The notes below the pieces were generated by a model, which did not search any database, was not told the DNA's origin, and saw only the letters and a list, made by a program, of their open reading frames with translations. Shown one piece after another: positions 20,301 through 27,330 of a stretch of 64,000 nucleotides of DNA. Numbering within the stretch: the stretch's first letter is position 1; each line of letters opens with the position of its first letter. Source of the stretch: Marinigracilibium pacificum (GTDB lineage Bacteria; Bacteroidota; Bacteroidia; Cytophagales; Cyclobacteriaceae); the NCBI RefSeq assembly GCF_012926615.1, contig NZ_JABBNU010000006.1, forward strand, positions 1-64,000, read 5' to 3'. The translations under genes and the position numbers were made by a program.

Positions 20301-20586
20301 AGATAGCCAGTTAGAAACTGCTTCAGCTGAAATGGCTGTGCTTCTGTATCCAAATCCACCAGAAGATGTTGTAAACCTTCGCCTGAATAATAATAAGGAG
20401 GGTAAATGGACAGCAGAGCTTTATGATGCACAATTTAATTCTCATGGAGAAGTAGAAATAAACCTTAAGGCTGGTTCTAATGTTGAGCTACCATTTAGAA
20501 TGGGAGGGCTTTACAGAGGAACATACTTCTTGAAATTAACCGATTACGACGGTGAAGTGACTGTTTTGAGAATATTAAAAGAATAA
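14386..20586 (+). CDS. Giant secreted subtilisin-like protease (S8), paralogue of the preceding gene
   Basis: The product is 2066 aa, starting at GTG 14386; the ATG at 14381 runs into a stop after two codons. The layout matches the upstream protease: signal peptide ending FAFGQ, propeptide-like region (about 32-135), S8 domain, beta-sandwich repeats, then discoidin (about 1607-1745), Ig-like (1752-1831), discoidin (1834-1970) and T9SS type A (1982-2066). The triad is Asp206 (HDQG), His260 (HGTHVAG) and Ser440 (GTSMACPH). The oxyanion Asn372 sits in AAANDN rather than the usual AAGN. The propeptides of the two proteases are strongly alike (both have MFPYN/LFPYN and FE.KHRKY), and the cassette is nearly repeated at DNA level around 13783 and 20017. 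It arose by tandem duplication with later divergence. A hairpin follows at 20607-20633. Confidence 0.93.
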   Translation: MKKFTHVLNPASIILMLVVILLPDFAFGQDHCKKGIVNIKVSEEMADQLESTLNAADSSFAVYSGNEELDAMSSQFKCRRISRMFPYNERFEAKHRKYGLHRWYTVLIDSGVAIADAVKEYGELEFVEFAEPEFETQLVDGSFEPIVVESEFIAPLISSPNDPLYNNQWHYVNTGQGGGVPGADINLLKAWRTTTGNNDVIVSVHDQGIESTHEDLSANLWVNEDEIPGNGIDDDGNGYIDDVNGYGFRENIGNYTPGNHGTHVAGTIAAVTNNGKGGAGIAGGSGNGDGVKVMSCAVFLNNSGFRFQQSFVYAADNGAVISQNSWSYNNPGIFVRSIADAIDYFIAEAGKDEFGNQYGKLNGGIVIFAAANDNDYRRYFPASYEPVVAVAATSGKDKKSYYSNYGDWVDIAAPGGDFWEDNMILSTITSNRYAYYQGTSMACPHVSGAVALLVSAYGKIGYSPERIKSQLFNSADDISDKNPGYPFQLGWGRLDVGNAMKQQVIKNPYVWLFDSLLDVGSVINLPSTEFQFHLANRGINELKIESITSSNGIIQDQYFNNNLISVKAFERKSLTFKGSTEFIGAWVDTLIIKTNDPINSEMKLPVKGEFLTPPKMIIVNPPSHLVVKNSEDTQSYFYLKNEGGNNLEASIESINPPSGSTRPNLNLSISNPLEVIVAPGDSLKVEFTINSTFKDRGEYNSEIKIISNDPENENLVLPVSISLIGPSVVFDADNFEDKVTTDGIKIYSTTVTNVGEIGTEIEFGKQPSEFYNGFVKGIDYIYGTGFEKRSNLVGNRDKFITNSYWKVSSINPYTGINNLRGEFNTGESGGITPRLYTVPIGRRDLVMEFKFSIASGNKWMFVLADRISPNENLTIDLEAKKMILDSYNLDAIEVDIDLQMNQYYHLRIEATNGHHNLKVFIDDVLYLESEEEDRFKFSEVGFSLPEPCSGNCIIDIDDYKIYRGEYKSFDYDQIEIVSEKSFLNPGESSNVEIKVIGSGHDYGEYFNDVSVDYKVDAGLFALRTLIYDLPSVDIQVNNNASVYYQQDTTLMLNVKNTGGTNLLLFTEFADIFNSEFQKKQNYLINENFESQNPPLGWEVNAIRGSLLWGPVGNVYNRPEPTEECLIDDNDIGMDGYDGFGNSELISPLISYNGGDLYLEYDGSMTNLLGRTSLILSIKQEDQTEWTDILVWDDYFQDYSCRHVKFNLKDYLPAGKRFQFRWVGDQIDYASGVSLDNIKVYSEGSSLINNSLGVISIPIEGEVDLPLSIDAIGLLSGEYPVEMHLFDLIYDLDTTLNFDLTVLEPAKPILKNTRFQTIVEQGRTVSIPLTIENSGESPLEIEMPYELPVVDNNFDVGEVIFKMDPDQWPLGGLKKAAGIGLNEGVTISSLMPYSGTNHIIMNGNSNSNIASSAYVPIYFSIDSLTSISMFVNFDSAQSSSINIQSTKLRTQSGKPYFRVEDGELFYVSNSGVEATGVRVGKGYQQLVFSYNPSTKENKLFLNGNEVFNRVEYNEPIKSLAISASSQEQNYLNIDDIMIRNGHALMPVIRPDILKLKVMPGETANVNVLIDGSLLNKGDYQKIIPLLESGVLNGTDTENLNYEFSIVEAACNLSSITNQSFLGISSATSSNSEWQLPDRANDGLVFTKWQSTFDPDQYYEVDLGKVNMIDSIRILWDFNYASSFEILVRSSETDEWTTWYSTFTNTSKLTELLLPQTTARYVRLKLNTPATMYGYSFFEFELFGGCAEGDPVLTSIHINPEYYSLSSGESVQYDFKAKDQFGNEYIPSVVSWNATGNVDIDSETGLLTGIADGNYQVEIIADGVSGYANGSVVSSDCEVSLVGSLSLNKSSTASSFESNAFNAGFANDGNTATDWRSKFADNQWWYVELGSTYNIHEVNIDWGVNFATSYELQYRDADGVWRVFYKDLSANGGIDKIGFDGSVSTDAIRLWSFSRSGPWGFNVNEVEVYGVCTPDSQLETASAEMAVLLYPNPPEDVVNLRLNNNKEGKWTAELYDAQFNSHGEVEINLKAGSNVELPFRMGGLYRGTYFLKLTDYDGEVTVLRILKE

Positions 20587-20606
20587 TTGATTGGCCCGGT
20601 TGTTTG

Positions 20607-20633
20607 GCGGTCGTTCCCAAAAGGAGCGGCCGC
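20607..20633. terminator. Hairpin between convergent genes
   Basis: An 11-bp stem (20607-20617 with 20623-20633, two G-T pairs) closes a CAAAA loop. It lies between the stop of the giant protease and the stop of the minus-strand ABM protein, so it can end transcripts from either side. The T-run is short. Confidence 0.55.
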
Positions 20634-20636
20634 TCT

Positions 20637-20948
20637 TTATTTACCGTAATCTCTTTCTACTTTCGAGATTCTTAATTTGAAATCAGCATACCAGGTAGTT
20701 CTGCCTTTTTCCCTTGCGATAGTATGTTCGCTATGAAGTTTCCAGTTTTTTATCGATTCAAGATCTTTCCAGTAAGAAACTGTAATGCCAACTTCATTTC
20801 TGGCTGATTCTAACCCGAGAAATCCCGGTTGATCTTTCGCAAGTTCAACCATTCTGTTAGCGGTATCTTCATATCCATCATTATCAGAACTAAGAACTGA
20901 TGTGAATATTACTGCATAGTAAGGTGGCTTTGGTGTATTTGCTATCAT
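20637..20948 (-). CDS. Antibiotic biosynthesis monooxygenase (ABM) family protein
   Basis: This 103-aa protein has the small ferredoxin-like ABM fold: YYAVIFTSVL near the start, a MVELAKDQPGFLGLES block, and ITVSYWKDLESIKNWK followed by HSEHTIAREKGR. These proteins are often dimeric and include heme-degrading or quinol-oxidising enzymes, but many have unknown substrates. It overlaps the upstream rnhB by 4 bp, so translation is probably coupled. The active-site chemistry cannot be read from sequence, so the family name should not be taken as evidence of antibiotic synthesis. Confidence 0.85.
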   Translation of the reverse strand: MIANTPKPPYYAVIFTSVLSSDNDGYEDTANRMVELAKDQPGFLGLESARNEVGITVSYWKDLESIKNWKLHSEHTIAREKGRTTWYADFKLRISKVERDYGK

Positions 20949-21553
20949 TTTTCTTTGAACAAATCTAATTGTCTGGGTAGTAACTGGAAGCTTTTGCGAT
21001 GTAATGGAGTAATTCCATATTCTCTGATGCCATCACGATGCTGGCGTGTTGGATAACCATAATTCTTTTCCCATCCGTAATATGGATGCTCTTGGGCATA
21101 TTCCTCCATTAAATTATCTCGATAGGTTTTAGCTAAAATAGATGCAGCAGCAATCGAAAAGTATTTTGAATCTCCTTTCACAATGCATTCGTGACTGATC
21201 GAAGGGTAAGGAGTAAACCTGTTTCCATCTATAAGCAATAAGTCAGGTGTAGTCTTTAGCTGATCAACAGCTCTATGCATCGCAAGGAAAGATGCTTTCA
21301 GAATGTTGATTTTATCGATCTCTTCAGGCTCAACTATTGCAACTGCCCAGCTAATTGATGCTTCTTTGATTTCACTGACCAGAGAATCTCTGGTTTTTTT
21401 ATTTAGAGCTTTGCTGTCAGTAAGTATTTTGTGATCAAAATCTTTCGGTAAAATTACCGCACCTGCAACTACGGGGCCTGCAAGGCAGCCTCTGCCAGCT
21501 TCATCACAGCCAGCTTCAAATTTTGTATCTTCTGAAAAATATGATTTTAACAC
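20945..21553 (-). CDS. rnhB: Ribonuclease HII
   Basis: This 202-aa enzyme cuts the RNA strand of RNA/DNA hybrids and removes misincorporated ribonucleotides. The catalytic acidic residues are present: Asp17 and Glu18 (CDEAGRG), Asp109 (LLIDGN) and Asp128 (KGDSK). SIAAASILAKTYRD and HPYYGWEKNYGYPTRQH are typical RNase HII blocks. The start is GTG (complement of 21551-21553), which gives the natural length; no ATG fits better. It lies 19 bp from the TonB receptor stop upstream and overlaps the ABM protein downstream, so the three may form one transcript. Confidence 0.96.
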   Translation of the reverse strand: MLKSYFSEDTKFEAGCDEAGRGCLAGPVVAGAVILPKDFDHKILTDSKALNKKTRDSLVSEIKEASISWAVAIVEPEEIDKINILKASFLAMHRAVDQLKTTPDLLLIDGNRFTPYPSISHECIVKGDSKYFSIAAASILAKTYRDNLMEEYAQEHPYYGWEKNYGYPTRQHRDGIREYGITPLHRKSFQLLPRQLDLFKEK

Positions 21554-21572
21554 CTGACAAAACTATAATATT

Positions 21573-23846
21573 TTAATGAGAATGCGAATCTGCAAATGGT
21601 AATTCCCACTTCAATCCAAGGTAAAAGTTTCTTCCAGCTACCGGACCATAATTATATGATGTGTCAAAATTATCCGCAAAGCCCAATGGAGCATCAACTG
21701 ATTCAGTTCCCGAAATAGGTGAATATTTTTGTATATAGTTGAAAATATTGTTTACTCCTCCATAAATTGAAAAGTCATGATTAAATGATTTTTCAATCTT
21801 TAAATCAGCGACCAGATAGGCTGGAGTCCATTGCGGACGAGCAACAGGTTCACCAGATTGACTAATGTCATAGGTCAATGGCATCCTTACCGGACCGTTA
21901 AGTCTTAAATTTAACCCCGAGGTAAGTCCAGCTTTTGACATTTTATATGAAATAGAACTTAGTGCTGTCCACTTAGGTGAAAATTCAATGGAAGAATATT
22001 CATTATTATTGATTTCATATACTTCCTGGATATTTATGCCCTGGTTCAGAGTGATGCCATTGTGAAAGTCTATCACATTTGAAAGGTTTATTCCTCTGGA
22101 AACAAAATAGCCTTGAGTATTTCGATATATTATTTCTCCGGGAGTATCATAGTCAGGTGTGATACGATTAGAAAACCGTGTGTAAAACATGTCCACGTCA
22201 AACATGCCCTGATTATTATTAAAAGTATAAATATGATTAAAGTTTAAAGCTATGTTATATGATTTTTCAGGGTTAAGATCTTCTTCTATTACAATCTCTC
22301 GTTGACCTGAAACAAATGCATGATCCTCTGTAAATAGATTAATGATTCTAAATCCGGTTCCAAAGCTCAAGGAGGTTGAAGTTACCGGACTGAATTTTTT
22401 CTTTACATGTAACCTGGGTGAAGGGATAAGACCATTTAGTGAAAAATAATCTAATCTTAAACCTCCTAATATTTTCCACGAATCATTAATTGACCATTCA
22501 TCTTCAATAAAAACTCCGGGTACAAATTGAGTTGAAGGGTCGTTTTCAATGCCATTTGAAGAATTGCTCTCAGTAGCTACTGTATTATCATCATAATGAT
22601 TATACCTGAAGGTCAGTCCGGAAATGAATTTATGATTATCTGCAGAAAAGTTTTTAGTTAAATTGACAAAGCCTGTGTGTTGGGTAGCTTCATATAAATC
22701 ACTGCCATAATAACTGTTTTGATCATGGCTGCTAACAGAAAAATTTATATTCAGGTTTTTGATATTTGCAAATTCATAATCGCCAAAAAACATAAACCTT
22801 TTTGTGTAAATGCTCTCACCATAAATCGAATCATTTCCTCTTGTTTCACGGTAATTATTATGAGTAAGGTAATCTTTAACACCGTTTCTGCGATCTTCAT
22901 AATATACCTGCGCACCAAGTTTAAATTTATTATTGTTTTTTTGATTAATATCCCAAAGTGTATACATGGAGATCCTGTCAAGGTCTACCATATCATTAAA
23001 TTGATCATCATTAACATCTCTAAAGTGACGTTTATGACCACCATTTATTGCAATGACACCATTTGTTTTACCTAAACGGGTAGAATAGATTCCATTTGCA
23101 TAAACTTCTCCAAAACTGCTGCCCATAATATCAAAGGCTAATTTTGGAATATGATATTGATCTTTTGTGATTACATTAATTACCCCGGCCATTGCTTCTG
23201 ATCCGTATAAAGTAGATGCAGGACCTCTGACAACTTCAAGGCGCTCAATAATACTTGTCGGAATACTGTTTAGTCCGTAAACACTGGCAAGATTGCCAAA
23301 AAGAGGGGTGCCATTAATAAGTATTGCTGTGTATGAACCCGGAAGACCATTTATACTTACCGAATTAGTATAGCAAACTCCACAAGCAATTACTTCATTC
23401 ACCCCGTTAATCATTTTAAATGATTCCATTAATGATGATCCCCCCGATGGAATAAACTCTTCTAATTGTCTGGATGATATGACTTCAACTTTTACAGGAG
23501 AGTTTTTTCTGGTATTAGGCATCATTGAGCCTGTTATTGTTACTTCATTAAGTCCAAGGATATTTTCTTCAAGATTTACCGATATTTTATCACCTGGTGA
23601 GACTTCAATTTCTTTGGCCTTAAATCCAATGCAACTTACTATTAACGTTAGGTCATTATGTTCAGTAATATCTAAACTGAAATTTCCATTTTCATCAGTT
23701 ACTGTTCCGGTTCCATAAGTAGTTTTAATTGTTGCGCCAGGTACAGGTTGCCCTTCGCCGTAAACAATACCACTTATTTTTTCAGTCTGTCCAAAACTGT
23801 AGAAACTTATTAATAATGTGATAATCAGTAGTTTTAGTTTACCCAT
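21573..23846 (-). CDS. TonB-dependent receptor with CGVC plug motif
   Basis: This 757-aa outer-membrane receptor has a signal peptide ending YSFGQ and a carboxypeptidase-regulatory-like beta-sandwich (about 24-95). A plug domain (about 115-225) and a C-terminal 22-strand-type barrel ending in YLGLKW with a short His-rich tail (SHSH) complete it. The plug contains CGVC (Cys155, Cys158) followed by NSVSINGLPG and GTPLFGNLASVYGL, a conserved subfamily signature. Receptors of this layout import metal chelates, vitamins or other large solutes using TonB energy. The ligand cannot be read directly. The Cys pair, His tail and operator-like TCTAAA repeats upstream point to a metal, as an inference. 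No TonB, ExbB or SusD partner lies nearby. Confidence 0.9.
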   Translation of the reverse strand: MGKLKLLIITLLISFYSFGQTEKISGIVYGEGQPVPGATIKTTYGTGTVTDENGNFSLDITEHNDLTLIVSCIGFKAKEIEVSPGDKISVNLEENILGLNEVTITGSMMPNTRKNSPVKVEVISSRQLEEFIPSGGSSLMESFKMINGVNEVIACGVCYTNSVSINGLPGSYTAILINGTPLFGNLASVYGLNSIPTSIIERLEVVRGPASTLYGSEAMAGVINVITKDQYHIPKLAFDIMGSSFGEVYANGIYSTRLGKTNGVIAINGGHKRHFRDVNDDQFNDMVDLDRISMYTLWDINQKNNNKFKLGAQVYYEDRRNGVKDYLTHNNYRETRGNDSIYGESIYTKRFMFFGDYEFANIKNLNINFSVSSHDQNSYYGSDLYEATQHTGFVNLTKNFSADNHKFISGLTFRYNHYDDNTVATESNSSNGIENDPSTQFVPGVFIEDEWSINDSWKILGGLRLDYFSLNGLIPSPRLHVKKKFSPVTSTSLSFGTGFRIINLFTEDHAFVSGQREIVIEEDLNPEKSYNIALNFNHIYTFNNNQGMFDVDMFYTRFSNRITPDYDTPGEIIYRNTQGYFVSRGINLSNVIDFHNGITLNQGINIQEVYEINNNEYSSIEFSPKWTALSSISYKMSKAGLTSGLNLRLNGPVRMPLTYDISQSGEPVARPQWTPAYLVADLKIEKSFNHDFSIYGGVNNIFNYIQKYSPISGTESVDAPLGFADNFDTSYNYGPVAGRNFYLGLKWELPFADSHSH

Positions 23847-23854
23847 AAGGTTAT

Positions 23855-23904
23855 TCTAAATCTTTAATTTAGATTATTAAAAATAATTTTAGACAAATCT
23901 AAAA
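23855..23904. promoter_or_regulatory. Two inverted repeats with TCTAAA half-sites upstream of the TonB receptor
   Basis: Repeat 1 is TCTAAAT-CTTTA-ATTTAGA (23855-23873). Repeat 2 is TTTTAGA-CAAA-TCTAAAA (23887-23904), with perfect 7-bp arms. A further half-site TTAGATTTGT at 23968-23977 matches repeat 2 read on the other strand. On the minus strand repeat 2 contains TAGATTTG, which fits the Bacteroidota -7 consensus TAnnTTTG, so a bound protein could block the promoter. The half-site resembles those of DtxR/MntR-type metal regulators; that assignment is inferred. Confidence 0.5.
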
Positions 23905-23980
23905 AATATATATGACTAATCATGAATTATTTGATGCTAATAATTCGGTAACCAAAATGAAAACAAGTTAGATTTGTGAC

Positions 23981-24529
23981 ATGGATGAGAAATTTAACCC
24001 TTGGACAACCCTTGACGGGAAGGAAGTTTATGATAATCCCTGGATAAAAGTAGTGGAGTATAGAGTACTTACTCCAGGCGGTTCAAAAGGGATATATGGA
24101 AAAGTTAGTTTTAAAAATAAGGCAATAGGTATAATCCCTGTAGATGAGCAAGGTAACACTTGGCTGGTAGGTCAATATAGATATACTCTTGATGAGTATT
24201 GCTGGGAAATTCCTATGGGTGGTGGACCAATTGGGATTGACATGCTTGAATCAGCAAAAAGAGAGCTAAAGGAAGAAACCGGTTTAATCGCTCAGGACTG
24301 GAAACAGATTATGAGAATTCACACAAGTAATTCGGTTACCGATGAGGAGGGGTTTGTATATCTGGCAACTGATCTTACTCAGGAGGAGCCGGAGCCAGAA
24401 GATACTGAAATATTGAAAGTTAAAAAGCTTCATTTATCTGAAGCGGTAGAATGGGTGATGAATGATAAAATTACCGATGCTATATCAGCATCAGGGATAT
24501 TAAAGGCTGCGCGTCTTTTTGATATATGA
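23981..24529 (+). CDS. Nudix hydrolase, ADP-ribose pyrophosphatase-like
   Basis: This 182-aa protein resembles the ADP-sugar/ADP-ribose branch of Nudix enzymes: VEYRVLTPGG, GIIPVDEQGNTWLVGQYRYTL, then the Nudix box near residues 80-102 ending RELKEETGL. The catalytic REL-EE core is intact. In the pattern GX5EX7REUXEEXGU the first Glu position is Ile, which is tolerated in this branch but may affect metal binding. It probably hydrolyses a nucleoside diphosphate linked to another moiety. It overlaps the MATE gene by 4 bp (ATGA), so the two are translationally coupled. The divergent gap to the TonB receptor holds the repeats described at 23855-23904. Confidence 0.88.
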   Translation: MDEKFNPWTTLDGKEVYDNPWIKVVEYRVLTPGGSKGIYGKVSFKNKAIGIIPVDEQGNTWLVGQYRYTLDEYCWEIPMGGGPIGIDMLESAKRELKEETGLIAQDWKQIMRIHTSNSVTDEEGFVYLATDLTQEEPEPEDTEILKVKKLHLSEAVEWVMNDKITDAISASGILKAARLFDI

Positions 24530-25875
24530 ATTATATAGATCATTTTAAGACTAATCTGAAGCTTGCCGTGCCCGTAATGATCAGTCAACTTGGTCATATC
24601 ATGGTAAATGTTGCCGATAGTGCAATGGTGGGGCATCTCGGTAAGACTCCACTAGCGGGAGCTGCTTTGGCAAATAGTATTTTTAGTCTTGCTTTAACAT
24701 TTGGAATTGGTTTATCAATAGGAGTTACGCCTTATGTTGCTGCTGCTGATGGAGAAAAGAATTTCAAAAAAATGGGGAGCTTCTTATATAATGGAATGCT
24801 GGTTGGAATTGCTAGTGGGTTAATCCTGTGTCTGTTGATATTTGCAGTATTTCCACTATTGCCATATTTTAATCAGCCGCCTGAAGTGGTAGAAGTGGCT
24901 AAGCCATATCTTGCTATTATTGGTTTTTCATTAATTCCCCTAATGTTATTTCAAATTCTGAGGCAGTTTGTTGAAGGGTTGACCTTTACTCGTGAGGCAA
25001 TGGTGATAATTTTGGCTGCCAACTTGATTAATATTATTCTTAATTACATTTTCATTTTCGGGAAATTGGGACTTCCTCCAATGGGATTAGTTGGTGCAGG
25101 ATACTCAACTTTAATTTCCAGAGTTTTGATGATGATTGCTTTGTGGTATTTTGTTGCTAAAAACAAAAGGTTTGTTATCCATAGGAGGTTTACACTTAAA
25201 GCTCGGTTCAAAAAAGAAACAATTAAAAATATTTTGAGTGTTGGAATACCTGGTGGTATCCAATATACTTTTGAAGTTGGAGCCTTTGCAATGGCTGTGA
25301 TAATGATGGGCTGGATGGGAAAGGTTGAGCAAGCAGCTCATCAGGTTGCAATTTCATTAGCTTCAATATCTTATATGATGGCGTCCGGTTTGTCTGCTGC
25401 GGCAACAATCAGGGTTGGTAACCAACTAGGTAAAAAGGATTTTTCCACACTAAAGAAAGCTACTCATACATTATTTGCAATGGGGCTGTTGTTCATGGGA
25501 GTTTGTGCTCTTTTATTTACTCTTGGAAGCCATTGGTTGCCTACCTTATTTATCGATGATGCCGAAGTTGTTGCCCTTGCATCACAATTAATTATAATCG
25601 CCGCTATATTTCAATTGTCTGATGGTTTACAGGTAGTTTGTCTTGGAGCACTTCGAGGATTGACTGATGTGAAAGTGCCTACCTTTATTACCTTATTAGC
25701 ATATTGGGTATTTGGGTTACCGGTTTCTTGGTTTCTTGGTTTTAAACTAGATTATGGAGCTCAGGGGATTTGGTATGGATTACTAATTGGATTGACTATA
25801 GCCGGAGTGTTATCATTAATCAGGTTTGAATGGTATACCAATCGAATGATAAGGAGGTATAAAGGGGAGGTGTAA
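24526..25875 (+). CDS. MATE family efflux transporter
   Basis: This 449-aa inner-membrane protein has about 12 transmembrane segments in two similar halves. MATE hallmarks are AVPVMISQLGHIMVNVADSAMV near the start, the second-half VGIPGGIQYTFEVGAF, and MGWMGKVEQAAHQVA. MATE proteins expel drugs or metabolites in exchange for Na+ or H+. The substrate is unknown. The upstream Nudix gene overlaps by 4 bp. A 70-bp gap separates it from the next gene. Confidence 0.93.
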   Translation: MNYIDHFKTNLKLAVPVMISQLGHIMVNVADSAMVGHLGKTPLAGAALANSIFSLALTFGIGLSIGVTPYVAAADGEKNFKKMGSFLYNGMLVGIASGLILCLLIFAVFPLLPYFNQPPEVVEVAKPYLAIIGFSLIPLMLFQILRQFVEGLTFTREAMVIILAANLINIILNYIFIFGKLGLPPMGLVGAGYSTLISRVLMMIALWYFVAKNKRFVIHRRFTLKARFKKETIKNILSVGIPGGIQYTFEVGAFAMAVIMMGWMGKVEQAAHQVAISLASISYMMASGLSAAATIRVGNQLGKKDFSTLKKATHTLFAMGLLFMGVCALLFTLGSHWLPTLFIDDAEVVALASQLIIIAAIFQLSDGLQVVCLGALRGLTDVKVPTFITLLAYWVFGLPVSWFLGFKLDYGAQGIWYGLLIGLTIAGVLSLIRFEWYTNRMIRRYKGEV

Positions 25876-25945
25876 TAATATCCTGACAGAAGCAATTTGT
25901 CTTTAAGAAAAAATATGCATCTTTATAGTTTAATATTTTTTAGTT

Positions 25946-27310
25946 ATGAGTAATTATAATATTGTCATATTTGTCTTCATTTTAGCCATTTTTTCATCCT
26001 GTAAATCTGATATAAATCAGGAGGTTGTATCATCGGCATCTGAAGATGATAATTATGGTATCCTGTCAATGCAAGAAAGAGCCAAGGCTATCGATTCGCT
26101 ATTAAAGATCAGGGTCGAAAGGGTTTTGCCAGAACTAATGGGTCGAACAGGTATTGATATGTGGATTCTAATCAGTAGAGAGTATAATGAAGATCCTGTT
26201 TTAGAGACAATGCTTCCTGCAGAATGGATGTCTGCCAGAAGGAGGACAATCCTTGTGATATCTTATAATGGAGATAGTCTTAATACTTATGCTATCGCCA
26301 GATATAATGTAGGAGATGTTTTTAAGAAGGCTTGGGATAAAGAAGAGGAGCCAGATCAATGGATAGCCTTGAGACGACTTATAGAAAAGCACAGGCCGAA
26401 TAAAATTGGCATTAATGTATCAGAAAATTATGCATTGGCTGATGGTCTGCCCAAAACAGAATATGATGCCTTAGTTTCTGTATTGCCTGATAACTATGTG
26501 AATAAACTGGTGTCGGCAGAAGCATTGGCTGTAGGATGGCTTGAAACCAGGACATCAGAAGAAATGGCTCTTTATAAGGATATTTGTAATGTAGCTCATA
26601 AGATTATTGCTGAAGGATTTTCGAATAAAGTAATTACTCCTGGTGAAACTACAACTGATGATGTAGTGTGGTTTTTCAGGCAGCGGGTTAATGATTTGGG
26701 ATTAAAATCATGGTTTCATCCGACTGTTAGTGTTCAAAGATCTGATTCAGAAAATTTTGATCACTTGCGAAGTTTCTCTGACAGTCCTGGTGATAGAATT
26801 ATAATGCCGGGAGATCTTCTACATGTTGATTTTGGAATCACATATCTAAGGTTAAATACTGATACACAGCAACATGCTTATGTTTTAAAGGAGGGAGAAG
26901 AAAATGCTCCTCAATATCTTGTTGAAGCATTAAAAACAGGTAATAGGTTACAAGATATCCTGACTAGTCAGTTTATAACAGCACGAAGCGGAAATGATAT
27001 TTTAGCTATGGCTTTAGCTAAAGCAGATGAAGAAGGAATTAAGGCAACTATTTATACTCACCCGATCGGGTATCATGGTCATGCAGCCGGCCCAACTATT
27101 GGAATGTGGGATTCGCAGGGTGGTGTACCGGGAACTGGTGATTATCCGTTATTTCCGCGTACAGCTTACAGTATAGAATTAAATCATGCCGTTGATATTG
27201 AGCAGTGGGGTAAGGAAATCAGAATAATGTTAGAGGAAGATGCTTATTTCGATGGTGATAAAGTAACATATATTGACGGACGACAGGAAGAATTACTTTT
27301 AATTGAATAA
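25946..27310 (+). CDS. M24 family metallopeptidase, predicted lipoprotein (Xaa-Pro aminopeptidase-like)
   Basis: This 454-aa product has a lipoprotein signal (hydrophobic residues 7-17, then FSSC), so it should be anchored in an envelope membrane rather than cytoplasmic. The C-terminal half has the pita-bread fold metal ligands: Asp295 and Asp306 (HVDFGI and 11 residues on), the His in HPIGYHGHAAGP, Glu in SIELN and Glu in IMLEED. Family members remove N-terminal residues before proline or cleave related bonds with two metal ions. The N-terminal half (about 40-220) is a creatinase-like domain. It begins a five-gene same-strand run with gaps of 20 bp or less, then overlaps. Confidence 0.88.
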   Translation: MSNYNIVIFVFILAIFSSCKSDINQEVVSSASEDDNYGILSMQERAKAIDSLLKIRVERVLPELMGRTGIDMWILISREYNEDPVLETMLPAEWMSARRRTILVISYNGDSLNTYAIARYNVGDVFKKAWDKEEEPDQWIALRRLIEKHRPNKIGINVSENYALADGLPKTEYDALVSVLPDNYVNKLVSAEALAVGWLETRTSEEMALYKDICNVAHKIIAEGFSNKVITPGETTTDDVVWFFRQRVNDLGLKSWFHPTVSVQRSDSENFDHLRSFSDSPGDRIIMPGDLLHVDFGITYLRLNTDTQQHAYVLKEGEENAPQYLVEALKTGNRLQDILTSQFITARSGNDILAMALAKADEEGIKATIYTHPIGYHGHAAGPTIGMWDSQGGVPGTGDYPLFPRTAYSIELNHAVDIEQWGKEIRIMLEEDAYFDGDKVTYIDGRQEELLLIE

Positions 27311-27330
27311 GTTTGAACAGCTAACTGGTT

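Noticed and set aside
22719-23075. 118-codon plus-strand frame inside the TonB receptor gene
   Set aside because: It lies antisense to a clear receptor with intact plug and barrel, and its sequence has no family features.
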